NCBI GenBank assembly: GCA_030427145.1
Contig: JAUHWT010000008.1
Location: 124,001 to 188,000 of the forward strand
Reading direction: 5' to 3'
DNA from: Alphaproteobacteria bacterium
GTDB taxonomy: Bacteria > Pseudomonadota > Alphaproteobacteria > Rhodobacterales > Rhodobacteraceae
DNA: 64,000 nt
Shown: one piece after another, positions 42,874-51,734 of the stretch
Numbering within the stretch: the stretch's first letter is position 1
How the letters are laid out: each line of letters begins with the position of its first letter
Program-made: the position numbers and the translations under genes
Notes under the pieces: generated by a model
The model's database searches: none
What the model was told of the DNA's origin: nothing
The model's input: only the letters and a program-made list of their open reading frames with translations

Positions 42874-42890
42874 GTGCGGTGACCTATTCC
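42867..42890. terminator. Perfect bidirectional terminator-like hairpin
   Basis: GGAATAGGT GCGGTG ACCTATTCC, a perfect 9-bp stem with a 6-nt loop, centred in the 10-bp gap between two convergent genes. Each arm contains the last codons and stop of one gene. There is no U-run, but symmetry and placement fit a terminator for both directions. Confidence 0.6.
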
Positions 42891-43495
42891 GGCACATGCC
42901 CCATCAACATCTGCGCCAGGGAATAAAGGCGCTTTTCGAGCAACACCGGCGTCTCGCACACATAGGTCAGCGACTGCGCCCGGTCCCGAAAAATGCGTTC
43001 ATCCCAGTCCAGCTTCTCCTCGAGCAGATCAACCTGATCGAAATCCGGGTTTTCCTCGGCCATGAGCGCCGACATTTTCGAGCGTGTCCCGTCGATGCTC
43101 TCCGACAGCGAAATCTGCTGCAGCGAATACCGCTCGATCCCCTGAATAATGTCACGCCGGTTCCGGCTGATCCTGGTGAACAGGTCCTCAAAAATCAGCC
43201 CGTAGTCATCCGCGGTTAAATCCGGGTGCGTCTCCGCGAATTCGGCAATCAGTGTCTCCGCCTCCTCCAGGGAGACCCGCCGCAATACGAGTGTATCGAC
43301 CAGCGTATCGGCGGCCTCCACCATCTCTCCGTCGGTCTCCTCAGGCACCGGCAGCGGCCACATGATACCCAGGGAAAGGTCGACCACTTTTCTCTGGATA
43401 CAGGGCCAGGTCGGATCCGAAAAATCCGCGGCTTTTGACGGGCCGCCGAGACACAGCAGGGCCACAAAGGGCCAGGCCAGATTGCTTATTTTCAT
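42884..43495 (-). CDS. Exported protein of unknown function (methanol island)
   Basis: A 203-residue protein with a signal peptide (LAWPFVALLCLGGPSKA). The start at 43495 follows GGAGGAAAG; earlier in-frame starts would extend toward the formaldehyde dehydrogenase gene. The mature part is helical and acidic with two cysteines, one near each end (DPTWPCIQRK; YVCETPVLLE), suggesting a disulfide-closed helical bundle. It is divergent from frmA and convergent with the metallohydrolase. Not recognised as a known family, but its place implies a role in periplasmic methanol oxidation. Confidence 0.7.
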   Translation of the reverse strand: MKISNLAWPFVALLCLGGPSKAADFSDPTWPCIQRKVVDLSLGIMWPLPVPEETDGEMVEAADTLVDTLVLRRVSLEEAETLIAEFAETHPDLTADDYGLIFEDLFTRISRNRRDIIQGIERYSLQQISLSESIDGTRSKMSALMAEENPDFDQVDLLEEKLDWDERIFRDRAQSLTYVCETPVLLEKRLYSLAQMLMGHVPE

Positions 43496-43648
43496 TGGGC
43501 TTTCCTCCGGTTTCATATTACCGTTCGCGTTCGTCATGTCCATCCGGCAGCACCTGGACCAAGGTCGTAATTGTCTGGTGTCTCCACGGGCATATAGTTT
43601 TTCATCAAGCGGCCAGGGGCCGTAAAAGTTTACAGATGGGAGGGGCGC
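43496..43648. promoter_or_regulatory. Divergent promoter of frmA-xox region and exported-protein gene
   Basis: A 153-bp region. A sigma70-like pair for the rightward operon is listed separately; GATGGGAGG just before 43649 is the frmA ribosome site. Confidence 0.5.
43571..43598 (+). promoter_or_regulatory. Candidate sigma70 promoter for frmA-fghA-cytochrome genes
   Basis: TTGTCT (-35) and TATAGT (-10) separated by 16 bp, 50 bp before the frmA start. It is the best match to a housekeeping promoter in this divergent interval; unproven. Confidence 0.4.
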
Positions 43649-44761
43649 ATGCGCACACGCGCGGCGGTAGCTGTCGCAGCGGGAAAGCCGCTGGAAATCA
43701 TGGATGTCAACCTTGAGGGACCACGCGCCGGTGAGGTTCTGGTCGAAATCAAGGCGACAGGCCTTTGCCACACCGACGAGTTCACACGCTCCGGTGCCGA
43801 CCCCGAGGGACTGTTCCCCGCAATTCTCGGCCACGAGGGCGCGGGCGTCGTGCTTGAGGTGGGCGAGGGCGTCACCAGCCTGAAACCAGGCGATCACGTC
43901 ATTCCGCTCTACACGCCGGAATGCCGCGAATGCGAGTACTGTCTCAATCCGAAAACCAACCTCTGCCAGTCCATCCGCACCACGCAGGGTCAGGGCCTCA
44001 TGCCGGACGGAACCTCCCGGTTCTCGACGCTCGATGGCGACCCGATCCTGCATTACATGGGCTGCTCAACCTTCGCCAATCACACGGTTTTGCCGGAGAT
44101 CGCCCTCGCCAAGGTGCGTGAGGACGCACCTTTCGACAAAATCTGCTACATCGGCTGCGGCGTGACCACCGGCATCGGTGCGGTCATCAACACCGCCAAG
44201 GTCGAAATCGGCAGCCGCGCCATCGTGTTCGGCCTCGGCGGCATCGGCCTCAACGTGATCCAGGGCCTGCGCCTCGCCGGTGCCGACCAGATCGTGGGCG
44301 TGGACCTGAACAACTCCAAAGCTGAAATGGGCACGAAATTCGGCATGACCGATTTTGTGAACCCCTCGGAAGTCGACGGCGACCTCGTCGCCCACCTGGT
44401 TGAGGTTACAAAAGGCGGCGCGGACTACACCTTCGACGCGACCGGCAATGTAGGTGTCATGCGCACCGCGCTGGAATCCGCACACAAGGGATGGGGCGAG
44501 AGCATCATCATCGGTGTGGCCCCGGCCGGAGCCGAGATCTCCACACGTCCGTTCCAGCTTGTCACCGGCCGTTCCTGGCGCGGAACCGCTTTCGGCGGCG
44601 CACGCGGCCGAACCGACGTGCCGAAAATCGTGGACTGGTACATGGAAGGCAAAATCGAGATTGACCCCATGATCACCCACAAACTGAAGCTGGATGAAAT
44701 CAACCACGGCTTCGACCTGATGCACGAGGGCAAGTCCATCCGCGCAGTGGTCGAATACTAG
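43649..44761 (+). CDS. frmA: S-(hydroxymethyl)glutathione dehydrogenase / class III alcohol dehydrogenase
   Basis: A 370-residue zinc- and NAD-dependent dehydrogenase that oxidises S-hydroxymethylglutathione (formaldehyde plus GSH) to S-formylglutathione. Catalytic zinc ligands Cys40, His62 (GHE) and Cys170 and the structural zinc set Cys92/95/98/106 are all present; the Rossmann motif is [10 protein letters not shown]. Length is standard for the class. In Paracoccus the equivalent gene (flhA) also lies beside xoxF and fghA. It is the first gene of the rightward methanol operon; 10 bp separate it from fghA. Confidence 0.95.
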   Translation: MRTRAAVAVAAGKPLEIMDVNLEGPRAGEVLVEIKATGLCHTDEFTRSGADPEGLFPAILGHEGAGVVLEVGEGVTSLKPGDHVIPLYTPECRECEYCLNPKTNLCQSIRTTQGQGLMPDGTSRFSTLDGDPILHYMGCSTFANHTVLPEIALAKVREDAPFDKICYIGCGVTTGIGAVINTAKVEIGSRAIVFGLGGIGLNVIQGLRLAGADQIVGVDLNNSKAEMGTKFGMTDFVNPSEVDGDLVAHLVEVTKGGADYTFDATGNVGVMRTALESAHKGWGESIIIGVAPAGAEISTRPFQLVTGRSWRGTAFGGARGRTDVPKIVDWYMEGKIEIDPMITHKLKLDEINHGFDLMHEGKSIRAVVEY

Positions 44762-44771
44762 GGCATCCCCA

Positions 44772-45629
44772 ATGGAGATGATTTCCCAAAACAAATGCTT
44801 CGGCGGACAGCAGGCCGTCTACAAACACACCTCCGCGGTGTGTGGTGTCGACATGACCTTTGCGGTCTACCTGCCGCCGCAGGCAAAACAGGAATCCGTT
44901 CCGGTGCTCTGGTATCTGTCCGGCCTGACCTGCACCCATGAAAACGCCATGACCAAGGCGGGGCTGCAGGAATACGCCAGCAAACATGGCATCGCTCTCG
45001 TCTTCCCCGACACCTCACCGCGTGGTGACGGGGTCGCGGATGACGACGCCTACGATCTCGGTGTCGGCGCGGGCTTCTATGTCAACGCCACCCAGGACCC
45101 CTGGAAGAAAAACTTCCAGATGTATGACTACGTGGTGAAGGAGCTGCGCTCCGTGCTGCAGGGCGCCTTTCCGATCTGCGAATGTCACGGCATCACCGGA
45201 CACTCCATGGGCGGACACGGCGCCCTGACCATCGCCCTGCGAAACCCGTCACTTTTCAAGTCGGTATCGGCGTTTTCTCCCATAGTGAACCCAACACGGT
45301 CCGACTGGGGGCGCAAACAGCTCAGCGCCTATCTGGGCGATGACGAGGCCCTCTGGGCCGAGTATGACGCAACAATCCTGCTGCGCGAGCGCGGCTGGCA
45401 CGGTGACATTCTGATCGACCAGGGCGCGGATGACCAGTTCATCGACCTCCTGCGTCCGGAAGCCTTCGCGGAGGCCGCCGCCGCCAAACGCCAGCCCTCA
45501 ACGCTCCGCATGCATGCGGGGTACGACCACAGTTACTTTTTTGTAGCCAGCTTCGCCGCCGAACACGTTGAATGGCACGCAAGGCGCCTGAAAGCCAGCA
45601 AAAGACAAGGACGATCGACGAATGAATAA
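44772..45629 (+). CDS. fghA: S-formylglutathione hydrolase
   Basis: A 285-residue cytoplasmic serine hydrolase converting S-formylglutathione to formate and glutathione, the step after frmA. The nucleophile Ser145 is in GHSMGGHGA; the fold is the esterase-D/alpha-beta hydrolase type, with Asp and His of the triad in GADDQFIDLL and AGYDHSYFF. It overlaps the following cytochrome gene by 8 bp. Confidence 0.94.
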   Translation: MEMISQNKCFGGQQAVYKHTSAVCGVDMTFAVYLPPQAKQESVPVLWYLSGLTCTHENAMTKAGLQEYASKHGIALVFPDTSPRGDGVADDDAYDLGVGAGFYVNATQDPWKKNFQMYDYVVKELRSVLQGAFPICECHGITGHSMGGHGALTIALRNPSLFKSVSAFSPIVNPTRSDWGRKQLSAYLGDDEALWAEYDATILLRERGWHGDILIDQGADDQFIDLLRPEAFAEAAAAKRQPSTLRMHAGYDHSYFFVASFAAEHVEWHARRLKASKRQGRSTNE

Positions 45630-46026
45630 GTTCATTGCCCAAGCCCTCCTGGGTGCAACCCTGATGTTTGGCGGCGTTTCGGCCGTGCATGCCCAGGACG
45701 CCGGCATCTCCGGCGACGCGGACAAGGGTGAACGGGTGTTTCGCAAATGCAAGGCGTGCCACATGGTGGGCCCGGACGCCAAATCCAGGGTCGGTCCCAT
45801 CCTGACGGGCGTAGTGGGCCGCGAAGCGGGTACCGTCGACGGCTTCAAGTACTCCGACAGCCTCCTGGAAATGGCCGCAAACGGCCTGGTCTGGGATGTC
45901 GAGTCGCTCGATGCGTTTCTGCTCAAACCCAAGGATTTCATGCCCGGCACCAAGATGAGCTTTGCGGGCCTCCGCAAGGACGAGGATCGCGCCGATGTCA
46001 TCGCATATCTGGCGACTTTTGAGTGA
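45622..46026 (+). CDS. Class I c-type cytochrome (c550/c553i-like)
   Basis: A 134-residue periplasmic cytochrome: signal peptide to about residue 24 (VSAVHA), haem motif CKACH at 43-47, axial Met in FMPGTKMSFAG, and a standard mitochondrial-type fold. The start overlaps the fghA stop (ATGAATAA). In Paracoccus methanol clusters a soluble c-type cytochrome (c553i) is encoded at the same place. It probably passes electrons from XoxG toward the terminal oxidase. Confidence 0.88.
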   Translation: MNKFIAQALLGATLMFGGVSAVHAQDAGISGDADKGERVFRKCKACHMVGPDAKSRVGPILTGVVGREAGTVDGFKYSDSLLEMAANGLVWDVESLDAFLLKPKDFMPGTKMSFAGLRKDEDRADVIAYLATFE

Positions 46027-46168
46027 GAAGGGAGGACCACTGACCCAGACTACCCCGGAGATCCGTAAATTCCGAGCCTGCGGCCGGACCGGACGACCGG
46101 GAATACCACGACAAAGGCACGGAAGATGTCACGTCGGTCATCCATGAAAAATAATCGGGAGAGAAACA
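46027..46168 (+). promoter_or_regulatory. Upstream region of xoxF
   Basis: A 142-bp intergenic region ahead of xoxF with ribosome site GGGAGAG near 46157. No clear promoter hexamers or operator could be seen by eye, though a dedicated promoter is expected. Confidence 0.4.
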
Positions 46169-47971
46169 ATGAAAAGGGCACTCGCCTTATCAACGGCCAT
46201 ACTGACATCCATGTCGGGCATGGCCGCTGCAAACTCGGATTTGCAGGGTTTGATTGACGACCCCAACCAATGGGCCATTCAAACCGGAGACTACAAAAAC
46301 CAGCGCTTCTCGGAACTGGACCAGATCAACAAGGACAATGTTGGCGATCTTCAGGTCGCCTGGAGCTTTTCCACCGGCGTTCTGCGCGGCCATGAGGGTT
46401 CGCCCCTCGTGATCGGTGACGTCATGTACGTCCACACGCCATTCCCAAACATTGTCTATGCGCTCGACCTGACGGACGAGGGCCGCATCATCTGGAAATA
46501 CGAGCCAAAACAGGACCCGGACGTCATCCCGGTCATGTGCTGTGACACGGTGAACCGTGGTGTCGCCTATGCCGACAACAAAATCTTCCTGCACCAGGCC
46601 GATACAACCGTGGTCGCCCTGAACGCGGAAACCGGTGCGGTTGAGTGGAGCGTCGTCAACGGCGATCCGGCAATCGGCGAGACCAACACCGCAACCGTGA
46701 TGCCGGTGAATGACAAGGTGATCGTCGGTATTTCCGGTGGTGAGTTCGGCGTGCGCGGCCATGTCACCGCCTATAACATCGCTGACGGCTCCATGGCATG
46801 GCGTGCCTATTCCATGGGCCCGGACGAGGACATTCTCATTGACCCGGAAAACACCACCCATCTCGGTGAACCCGTGGGCGAGAATTCCGGCACCAACACC
46901 TGGGAAGGTGACCAGTGGCAGATCGGTGGCGGCACCACCTGGGGCTGGTACTCCTATGATGCCGAGGAAAACCTCGTCTATTACGGCACCGGCAACCCTT
47001 CGACCTGGAACCCGGCACAGCGCCCTGGCGACAACCGCTGGTCCATGACCATCATGGCCCGCGATGTCGACACCGGTGTGGCCCGCTGGTTCTACCAGAT
47101 GACCCCGCATGACGAGTGGGACTTCGACGGCGTCAACGAGATGATCCTGACGGAACAGGAGATCGACGGCGAGGAGCGCAAGCTTCTGACCCATTTCGAC
47201 CGTAACGGTCTGGCCTACACCATGGACCGTGTGACCGGCGAACTGCTCGTGGCCGAGAAATATGATCCGGCCGTGAACTGGACCACCGGCGTCGACATGG
47301 ATCCCGAATCCGAGAACTACGGACGCCCGGCCGTTGTGGCCGAGTACTCCACCGAGCAGAACGGCGAGGACGTCAACTCGACCGGCATCTGCCCGGCCGC
47401 TCTCGGAACCAAGGACCAGCAGCCGGCAGCCTACTCGCCGGAAACCCAGCTCTTCTACGTGCCGACCAACCACGTCTGCATGGACTATGAGCCGTTCCGC
47501 GTCAGCTACACCGCCGGTCAGCCCTATGTGGGTGCGACCCTGTCGATGTACCCCGCCCCCGAAAGCCACGGCGGCATGGGCAACTTCATCGCTTGGGACA
47601 ACGTCAAGGGTGAAATCGTATGGTCGCTGCCCGAGCAGTTCTCGGTCTGGTCCGGAGCTCTGGCAACAGCCGGTGACGTCGTGTTCTACGGCACGCTTGA
47701 GGGCTACCTGAAGGCTGTGGACGCCACCACGGGTGAGGAGCTTTACCGCTTCAAGACACCGTCCGGCATCATCGGCAACGTCATGACCTACACCCATCAG
47801 GAAAAACAGTATCTTGCGATCCTGTCCGGTGTTGGTGGCTGGGCCGGTATCGGTCTCGCGGCCGGTCTGACCAACCCCAATGACGGCCTCGGTGCCGTGG
47901 GCGGATATGCGGCACTCAGCGACTACACCGCTCTGGGTGGCCAGCTGACCATCTTCAAACTGCCTGACTGA
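46169..47971 (+). CDS. xoxF: Lanthanide-dependent PQQ methanol dehydrogenase XoxF
   Basis: A 600-residue periplasmic eight-bladed propeller oxidising methanol. A signal peptide ends near AAANSD. The vicinal disulfide Cys124-Cys125 that covers PQQ is present. Metal ligands Glu192, Asn276 and Asp318 are present, plus Asp320 in the motif WDFDG; this extra Asp two residues after the catalytic Asp marks lanthanide-dependent XoxF and is Ala in Ca-dependent MxaF. No mxaF or mxaI is in the window. Next is the XoxG cytochrome, after an intercistronic hairpin. Confidence 0.97.
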   Translation: MKRALALSTAILTSMSGMAAANSDLQGLIDDPNQWAIQTGDYKNQRFSELDQINKDNVGDLQVAWSFSTGVLRGHEGSPLVIGDVMYVHTPFPNIVYALDLTDEGRIIWKYEPKQDPDVIPVMCCDTVNRGVAYADNKIFLHQADTTVVALNAETGAVEWSVVNGDPAIGETNTATVMPVNDKVIVGISGGEFGVRGHVTAYNIADGSMAWRAYSMGPDEDILIDPENTTHLGEPVGENSGTNTWEGDQWQIGGGTTWGWYSYDAEENLVYYGTGNPSTWNPAQRPGDNRWSMTIMARDVDTGVARWFYQMTPHDEWDFDGVNEMILTEQEIDGEERKLLTHFDRNGLAYTMDRVTGELLVAEKYDPAVNWTTGVDMDPESENYGRPAVVAEYSTEQNGEDVNSTGICPAALGTKDQQPAAYSPETQLFYVPTNHVCMDYEPFRVSYTAGQPYVGATLSMYPAPESHGGMGNFIAWDNVKGEIVWSLPEQFSVWSGALATAGDVVFYGTLEGYLKAVDATTGEELYRFKTPSGIIGNVMTYTHQEKQYLAILSGVGGWAGIGLAAGLTNPNDGLGAVGGYAALSDYTALGGQLTIFKLPD

Positions 47972-47990
47972 TCGTTCAGGACGCGAAACC

Positions 47991-48022
47991 GGGGCTGGCG
48001 CAACACTGGTCGTGCCAGCCCC
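47991..48022 (+). repeat. Intercistronic hairpin between xoxF and xoxG
   Basis: Perfect 9-bp inverted repeat GGGGCTGGC / GCCAGCCCC with a 14-nt loop, 19 bp after the xoxF stop and ending 22 bp before the xoxG start. Without a U-run it likely stabilises xoxF mRNA or causes partial termination, giving more XoxF than XoxG. Confidence 0.6.
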
Positions 48023-48044
48023 AACCAGAAACAAAGGAAAAATA

Positions 48045-48566
48045 ATGCGCTACCTGGGAGTGATGCTCGCCTTTACGATGGTCTCCGGATCGTCCCTGCC
48101 TGGCCTGGCGGACGATGCGGATGAAATCGACAACATTACCGCAGCTTACAGCGAGGACGGGCGGTATTTCACCGAGGATGACGTTCCCACCTACAACGTG
48201 TCCGAGGACGGAACCATAGACTGGCTGAGCTATTCCGGTTTCCGCCGTTACCACTCGGAATGCCACGTCTGTCACGGCCCCGAGGGCGAGGGTTCAAGCT
48301 ACGCACCTGCACTGAAGAATTCCGCCATCGACATGGATTACTACGACTTCGTCGATGTGGTGGTGAACGGACGCAAGAAAATCAACGCGGCGGAGAACTC
48401 CGTGATGCCCGCGTTCGGGGACAACCCCAACGTGATGTGCTACCTCGACGACATCTACGTCTACCTCAAGGCACGCGGCACCGACGCAATCCCACGCGGG
48501 CGCCCGAAATCAAGAGAAGACAAATCCGACGTAATCCGCGAGGACGAGAATGCCTGCCTGGGCTAA
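48045..48566 (+). CDS. xoxG: XoxG-type cytochrome cL, electron acceptor of XoxF
   Basis: A 173-residue periplasmic cytochrome c. The start at 48045 follows AAGGAAAAATA and gives a signal peptide (MRYLGVMLAFTMVSGSS). Haem motif CHVCH at 73-77, likely axial Met121 (SVMPAFG). The acidic N-terminal extension and the C-terminal tail (IPRGRPKSRED) are typical of the cL cytochromes of the MxaG/XoxG group that accept electrons directly from methanol dehydrogenase. The end overlaps xoxJ by 17 bp. Confidence 0.92.
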   Translation: MRYLGVMLAFTMVSGSSLPGLADDADEIDNITAAYSEDGRYFTEDDVPTYNVSEDGTIDWLSYSGFRRYHSECHVCHGPEGEGSSYAPALKNSAIDMDYYDFVDVVVNGRKKINAAENSVMPAFGDNPNVMCYLDDIYVYLKARGTDAIPRGRPKSREDKSDVIREDENACLG

Positions 48567-49386
48567 AGCCTTCGGCCTCGCATTTATCGCTTTGGGCCTG
48601 CTGACACCACAGGGGCAGGCCCAGACATCGGACCTTGTATCCAAAACCGCGTTCAGGGTTTGCGCCGACCCGGCCAACTATCCCGCCTCCAACCGGGAAG
48701 AGCAGGGCTACGAGAACAAAATCGCGGAACTGATTGCCGCGAAACTCGAACTCCCCGTGGAATACACCTGGTTTCCGATGGCCACCGGTTTTGTCCGCAA
48801 CACCCTGCGCGCCAACAAATGCGACGTGGTGATCGGATACGCCCAGGGCCACGAACTGGTCCAGAACACCAACCACTACTTCACATCCTCCTACGTGCTG
48901 ATCGTGCCAAATGACGGCGATCTGGCGGACGTGGAGAGCCTTGGCGATGAACGCCTCAAACCCCTGAAAATCGGCGTTGTGGCCGGCTCACCCCCCGCAA
49001 CACACATGGCCCGCAACGGTCTGATCGGTAAGGCAAAAGCCTACAACCTGATGGTGGACCGCCGCCATGAATCGCCTGTCCCGGACATGCTCGATGACCT
49101 TGATGCGGGCGCCATCGACGCGGCCATTGCCTGGGGTCCTCTCGCCGGCCCACTGGTTAAGGACGACCATCCCGACCTGAAGGTGACACCGCTCACGCAG
49201 GAGACCCTGCCGCCACGGCTCTACTTCCGGATCACCATGGGCGTGCGTCAGGGCGAGAAGGTCTGGGTGCGTAAGCTGAACTCCCTGATCCGCAGAAACC
49301 AGGATGAAATCAACGGGATCCTGGCCGATGCGGGTGTGCCGCTGATGAACGACATGGGCACGGGAGTACTCGGAGAACCCAATTGA
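48550..49386 (+). CDS. xoxJ: XoxJ, quinoprotein dehydrogenase-associated periplasmic binding protein
   Basis: A 278-residue exported binding-protein-like subunit (signal peptide LAFIALGLLTPQGQAQ). It has a family 3 solute-binding fold (VCADPANYPASNREEQGYENKIAELIA near the start; TCDVVIGYAQG-like core), matching the XoxJ/MxaJ family that is essential for XoxF/MxaF activation, probably during maturation rather than transport. It overlaps the xoxG end, so xoxG-xoxJ are translated together. Confidence 0.92.
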   Translation: MPAWAKAFGLAFIALGLLTPQGQAQTSDLVSKTAFRVCADPANYPASNREEQGYENKIAELIAAKLELPVEYTWFPMATGFVRNTLRANKCDVVIGYAQGHELVQNTNHYFTSSYVLIVPNDGDLADVESLGDERLKPLKIGVVAGSPPATHMARNGLIGKAKAYNLMVDRRHESPVPDMLDDLDAGAIDAAIAWGPLAGPLVKDDHPDLKVTPLTQETLPPRLYFRITMGVRQGEKVWVRKLNSLIRRNQDEINGILADAGVPLMNDMGTGVLGEPN

Positions 49387-49922
49387 TCCGCATTCTCGCG
49401 ACCCTTCTGCTGCTCATACCCGTCATGGGGCAGGCGCAGCGGGTCGCGGAACCGGATGGCTACCGGGACCACGACTACAGATCACCGGTCCCGGTCTCCC
49501 TGACCGGAACCGTCACCATCGACAGCGACGCGGCCTATGCCCTGTGGAAAACCGACCGGGTCGCCTTCGTCGACGTCCTGCCCCAGGCTCCAAAACCCGC
49601 GAACCTGCCCGAAGGCACCATCTGGCGCGAAAAACCGCGCCATTCCATTCCCGGCGCAACCTGGCTGCCCAATGTGGGTTATGGGCAGTTGGCTGACATC
49701 ACCGACGACTATTTCCGCGCGGGCCTCTCCGCCGCCACGTCAGGCGACCTCCACCACCCGGTGGTGATCTTTTGCCTTACCGACTGCTGGATGTCCTGGA
49801 ACGCCGCCCGACGCGCGCTGGGATACGGCTACACCCACGTGTTCTGGTATCCTGACGGCACCGATGGCTGGGAGTTTGAATCCTACCCGACAGAGATCAT
49901 CAAACCCGTACCTGGTTACTAA
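49383..49922 (+). CDS. PQQ-dependent catabolism-associated CXXCW-type protein (rhodanese-like)
   Basis: A 179-residue exported protein with a TTG start overlapping the xoxJ stop. Signal peptide to about residue 18 (LLLLIPVMGQAQ). The fold is rhodanese-like (SDAAYALWKTDRVAFVDVLP), and the hallmark motif reads FCLTDCW at 130-136, i.e. Cys131-x3-Cys135-Trp, followed by MSWNAARRALGYGYTHV. The family accompanies PQQ alcohol dehydrogenases; a member belongs to the PedA1A2BC system needed for lanthanide-dependent growth in Pseudomonas putida. The exact chemistry is unknown. Confidence 0.85.
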   Translation: MIRILATLLLLIPVMGQAQRVAEPDGYRDHDYRSPVPVSLTGTVTIDSDAAYALWKTDRVAFVDVLPQAPKPANLPEGTIWREKPRHSIPGATWLPNVGYGQLADITDDYFRAGLSAATSGDLHHPVVIFCLTDCWMSWNAARRALGYGYTHVFWYPDGTDGWEFESYPTEIIKPVPGY

Positions 49923-50758
49923 AACCCGGCCACCGCCCGCGATGCATGGGCCACGGTCCCATCCGTATCCGTCATGGTCACATCCACGGTCCCGGTTTCC
50001 CCTGGCACGGACAGGCTCAGTTCCGGGTTCTCGCTCAGGGAAATGCTCCCCGTCACATCGACAAACCCCTGACCGTCCAGGTCGATCTCAACCCTCTCCA
50101 CATAGCGCATCGGAATAAACAGCAGCGAGATCTGATCCATCTGCATTCCCGAATGGCTCGGATGGCTGATCCCCACATCGAGCCGTTTCCGCCCACCGCC
50201 TGGATTTGCCGCCGCCAACAGGGTCTCCTTCACCGAACCCGCCGCCTGTAAATCCGAAATCCCGATCGTCATCTCGCCCAGTGTCTCAAGCGCAATCTCA
50301 GGGTCCGTCCCCGGCGGTGCAGAACACGCGCCCAGACCGGAGGTTTTGACAAACGTCTCCGCCACCAGCAGCTGACCCTCGACCGTTTCCGCCACCACAT
50401 GCACCGGCGTTGGCCCGTTGATCCGCATGGTCGCGTCAAAGAAAAACGCGGGCAGGGGCCTCTCCAGGTCAAACACCGCCGATACCGGCATCGGGTTTTC
50501 ATCAATGATCAGCGTCACCCGGCGCAGCATCGCATTGGGCGGCGCCTCCACCTGCGCCGATATGTTCGTCCGCGCGTCATTCGGTGTCCGGTAGGGCGCC
50601 TCAATGACAATCATATCGCCCGCCGGTGTCAGCAGCGCATCGCCGTAAATCTCCGCGCTCAAATCCTGCCAGGTCCCGCCCTCTGTTGCGCCGGCTCCCA
50701 CCGCACCAACCGCCACCAGGGAAACACCCGCCAGAAGCCCCCTCACAATCCGTCTCAT
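49919..50758 (-). CDS. Second quinoprotein-associated SoxYZ-like carrier protein
   Basis: A 279-residue exported paralogue of the carrier at 40887-41705: SoxY-like part (VIEAPYRTPNDARTN; IIDENPMPVSAVF), SoxZ-like part (SHPSHSGMQMDQISLLFI). Its only cysteine is Cys145 (GLGACSAPPG), matching Cys148 of the other copy. The start at 50758 yields a signal peptide (RGLLAGVSLVAVGAVGAGA). It follows the beta-propeller gene one base after its stop and converges on the CXXCW gene with a 4-bp overlap. Confidence 0.85.
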   Translation of the reverse strand: MRRIVRGLLAGVSLVAVGAVGAGATEGGTWQDLSAEIYGDALLTPAGDMIVIEAPYRTPNDARTNISAQVEAPPNAMLRRVTLIIDENPMPVSAVFDLERPLPAFFFDATMRINGPTPVHVVAETVEGQLLVAETFVKTSGLGACSAPPGTDPEIALETLGEMTIGISDLQAAGSVKETLLAAANPGGGRKRLDVGISHPSHSGMQMDQISLLFIPMRYVERVEIDLDGQGFVDVTGSISLSENPELSLSVPGETGTVDVTMTDTDGTVAHASRAVAGF

Positions 50759-50759
50759 G

Positions 50760-51734
50760 TCATCCTCCCACATCCGGCGCGACAAACTTCCCGAAAGCCC
50801 GGGGGCCATCACCGGTCGCAATCTCCCCGATCACGTCAAGCCCGCCCGCGTCGATCAGACTGACGGTATTGGAAAACCAGTTGGCCACGATCACCGTGCC
50901 GCCGTCTCCGGTCACGTCGATGCCTTCCGGGTATTCCCCCACATCAATCGTCACCTGTTCGGTCATTGCGTCGAGGTTGATCACGCTCACCGTATCAGAA
51001 TACTGGTTCGTCACAAAACCTTTGCCACCGGCAAAGGCGATCCCATAGGGACGCTCGCCCACCTCGGCTGTTCCGGTTACCTCACCCAGGACCGGGTCAA
51101 CCTTCGTCACCGAATTCGACCCCACATCGGTGGTATAAACAAATCCATCCGGTCCCACCGATATGCCAAAAGGCCGCACACCCACCGGCACGGAATGTCG
51201 CAATTTAAAGGTCGCGAGATCAAACACCGAAACCTGATCCGCATCCCGGTCAGCCGACGCCAACCATGACCCGTCCTCCGCCACCACCAGACCTGCGGGA
51301 GCCGACCCGGTCTCAAGCGTCCGGACCACCTCCATCCCATCCGTATTCACCCCCCAGATCCGCGCATTGTACCAGTCAGAGACGAAAATCATGCTCCCGT
51401 CCGGCGCAACCGCAATCCCCAACGGGCCGCCATCCAGGACCAGGTCGTCCAAAACCTCACCCGAGGCCTGATCGAACTTCGATACCGTTTTTGTATCCGG
51501 ACCAACCGTGTAGAAAACGCCGCTGGCCGGATGCACCGCAATCGCGGCCGGCTTCCCCGGCACCGCAACCCTCTGCCGCTCCACCCCGGTCTCCAGGTCC
51601 AGAATGCTCACGTCACTGCTGTTCTGGTTGGTCACAAACGCAATGTCGCCGGCCACGGTCGGCCCCGCAGCCAGCGACAAAAACATAACAGCCAGGGCAG
51701 TGTCAATTGCCCGCAAACCGTTCCACCAGAGCAT
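50760..51734 (-). CDS. PQQ-dependent catabolism-associated YVTN beta-propeller protein
   Basis: A 324-residue exported propeller with about seven YVTN-type repeats (AFVTNQNSSDVSILDLETG; GKGFVTNQYSDTVSVINLD; TVIVANWFSNTVSLID). I place the start at 51734 because MLWWNGLRAIDTALAVMFLSL is a complete signal peptide; this overlaps the MxaD-like gene end by 32 bp. A propeller of this type is part of the PedA1A2BC lanthanide-uptake set, with the ABC-2 transporter encoded at 54983-56496. Its direct ligand or partner is unknown. Confidence 0.86.
   Translation of the reverse strand: MLWWNGLRAIDTALAVMFLSLAAGPTVAGDIAFVTNQNSSDVSILDLETGVERQRVAVPGKPAAIAVHPASGVFYTVGPDTKTVSKFDQASGEVLDDLVLDGGPLGIAVAPDGSMIFVSDWYNARIWGVNTDGMEVVRTLETGSAPAGLVVAEDGSWLASADRDADQVSVFDLATFKLRHSVPVGVRPFGISVGPDGFVYTTDVGSNSVTKVDPVLGEVTGTAEVGERPYGIAFAGGKGFVTNQYSDTVSVINLDAMTEQVTIDVGEYPEGIDVTGDGGTVIVANWFSNTVSLIDAGGLDVIGEIATGDGPRAFGKFVAPDVGG

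Noticed and set aside
46190..48034. Very long open frame (614 codons) opposite xoxF
   Set aside because: Mirror frame of a highly biased, well conserved gene; its His/Gly/Val-rich translation has no domain features.
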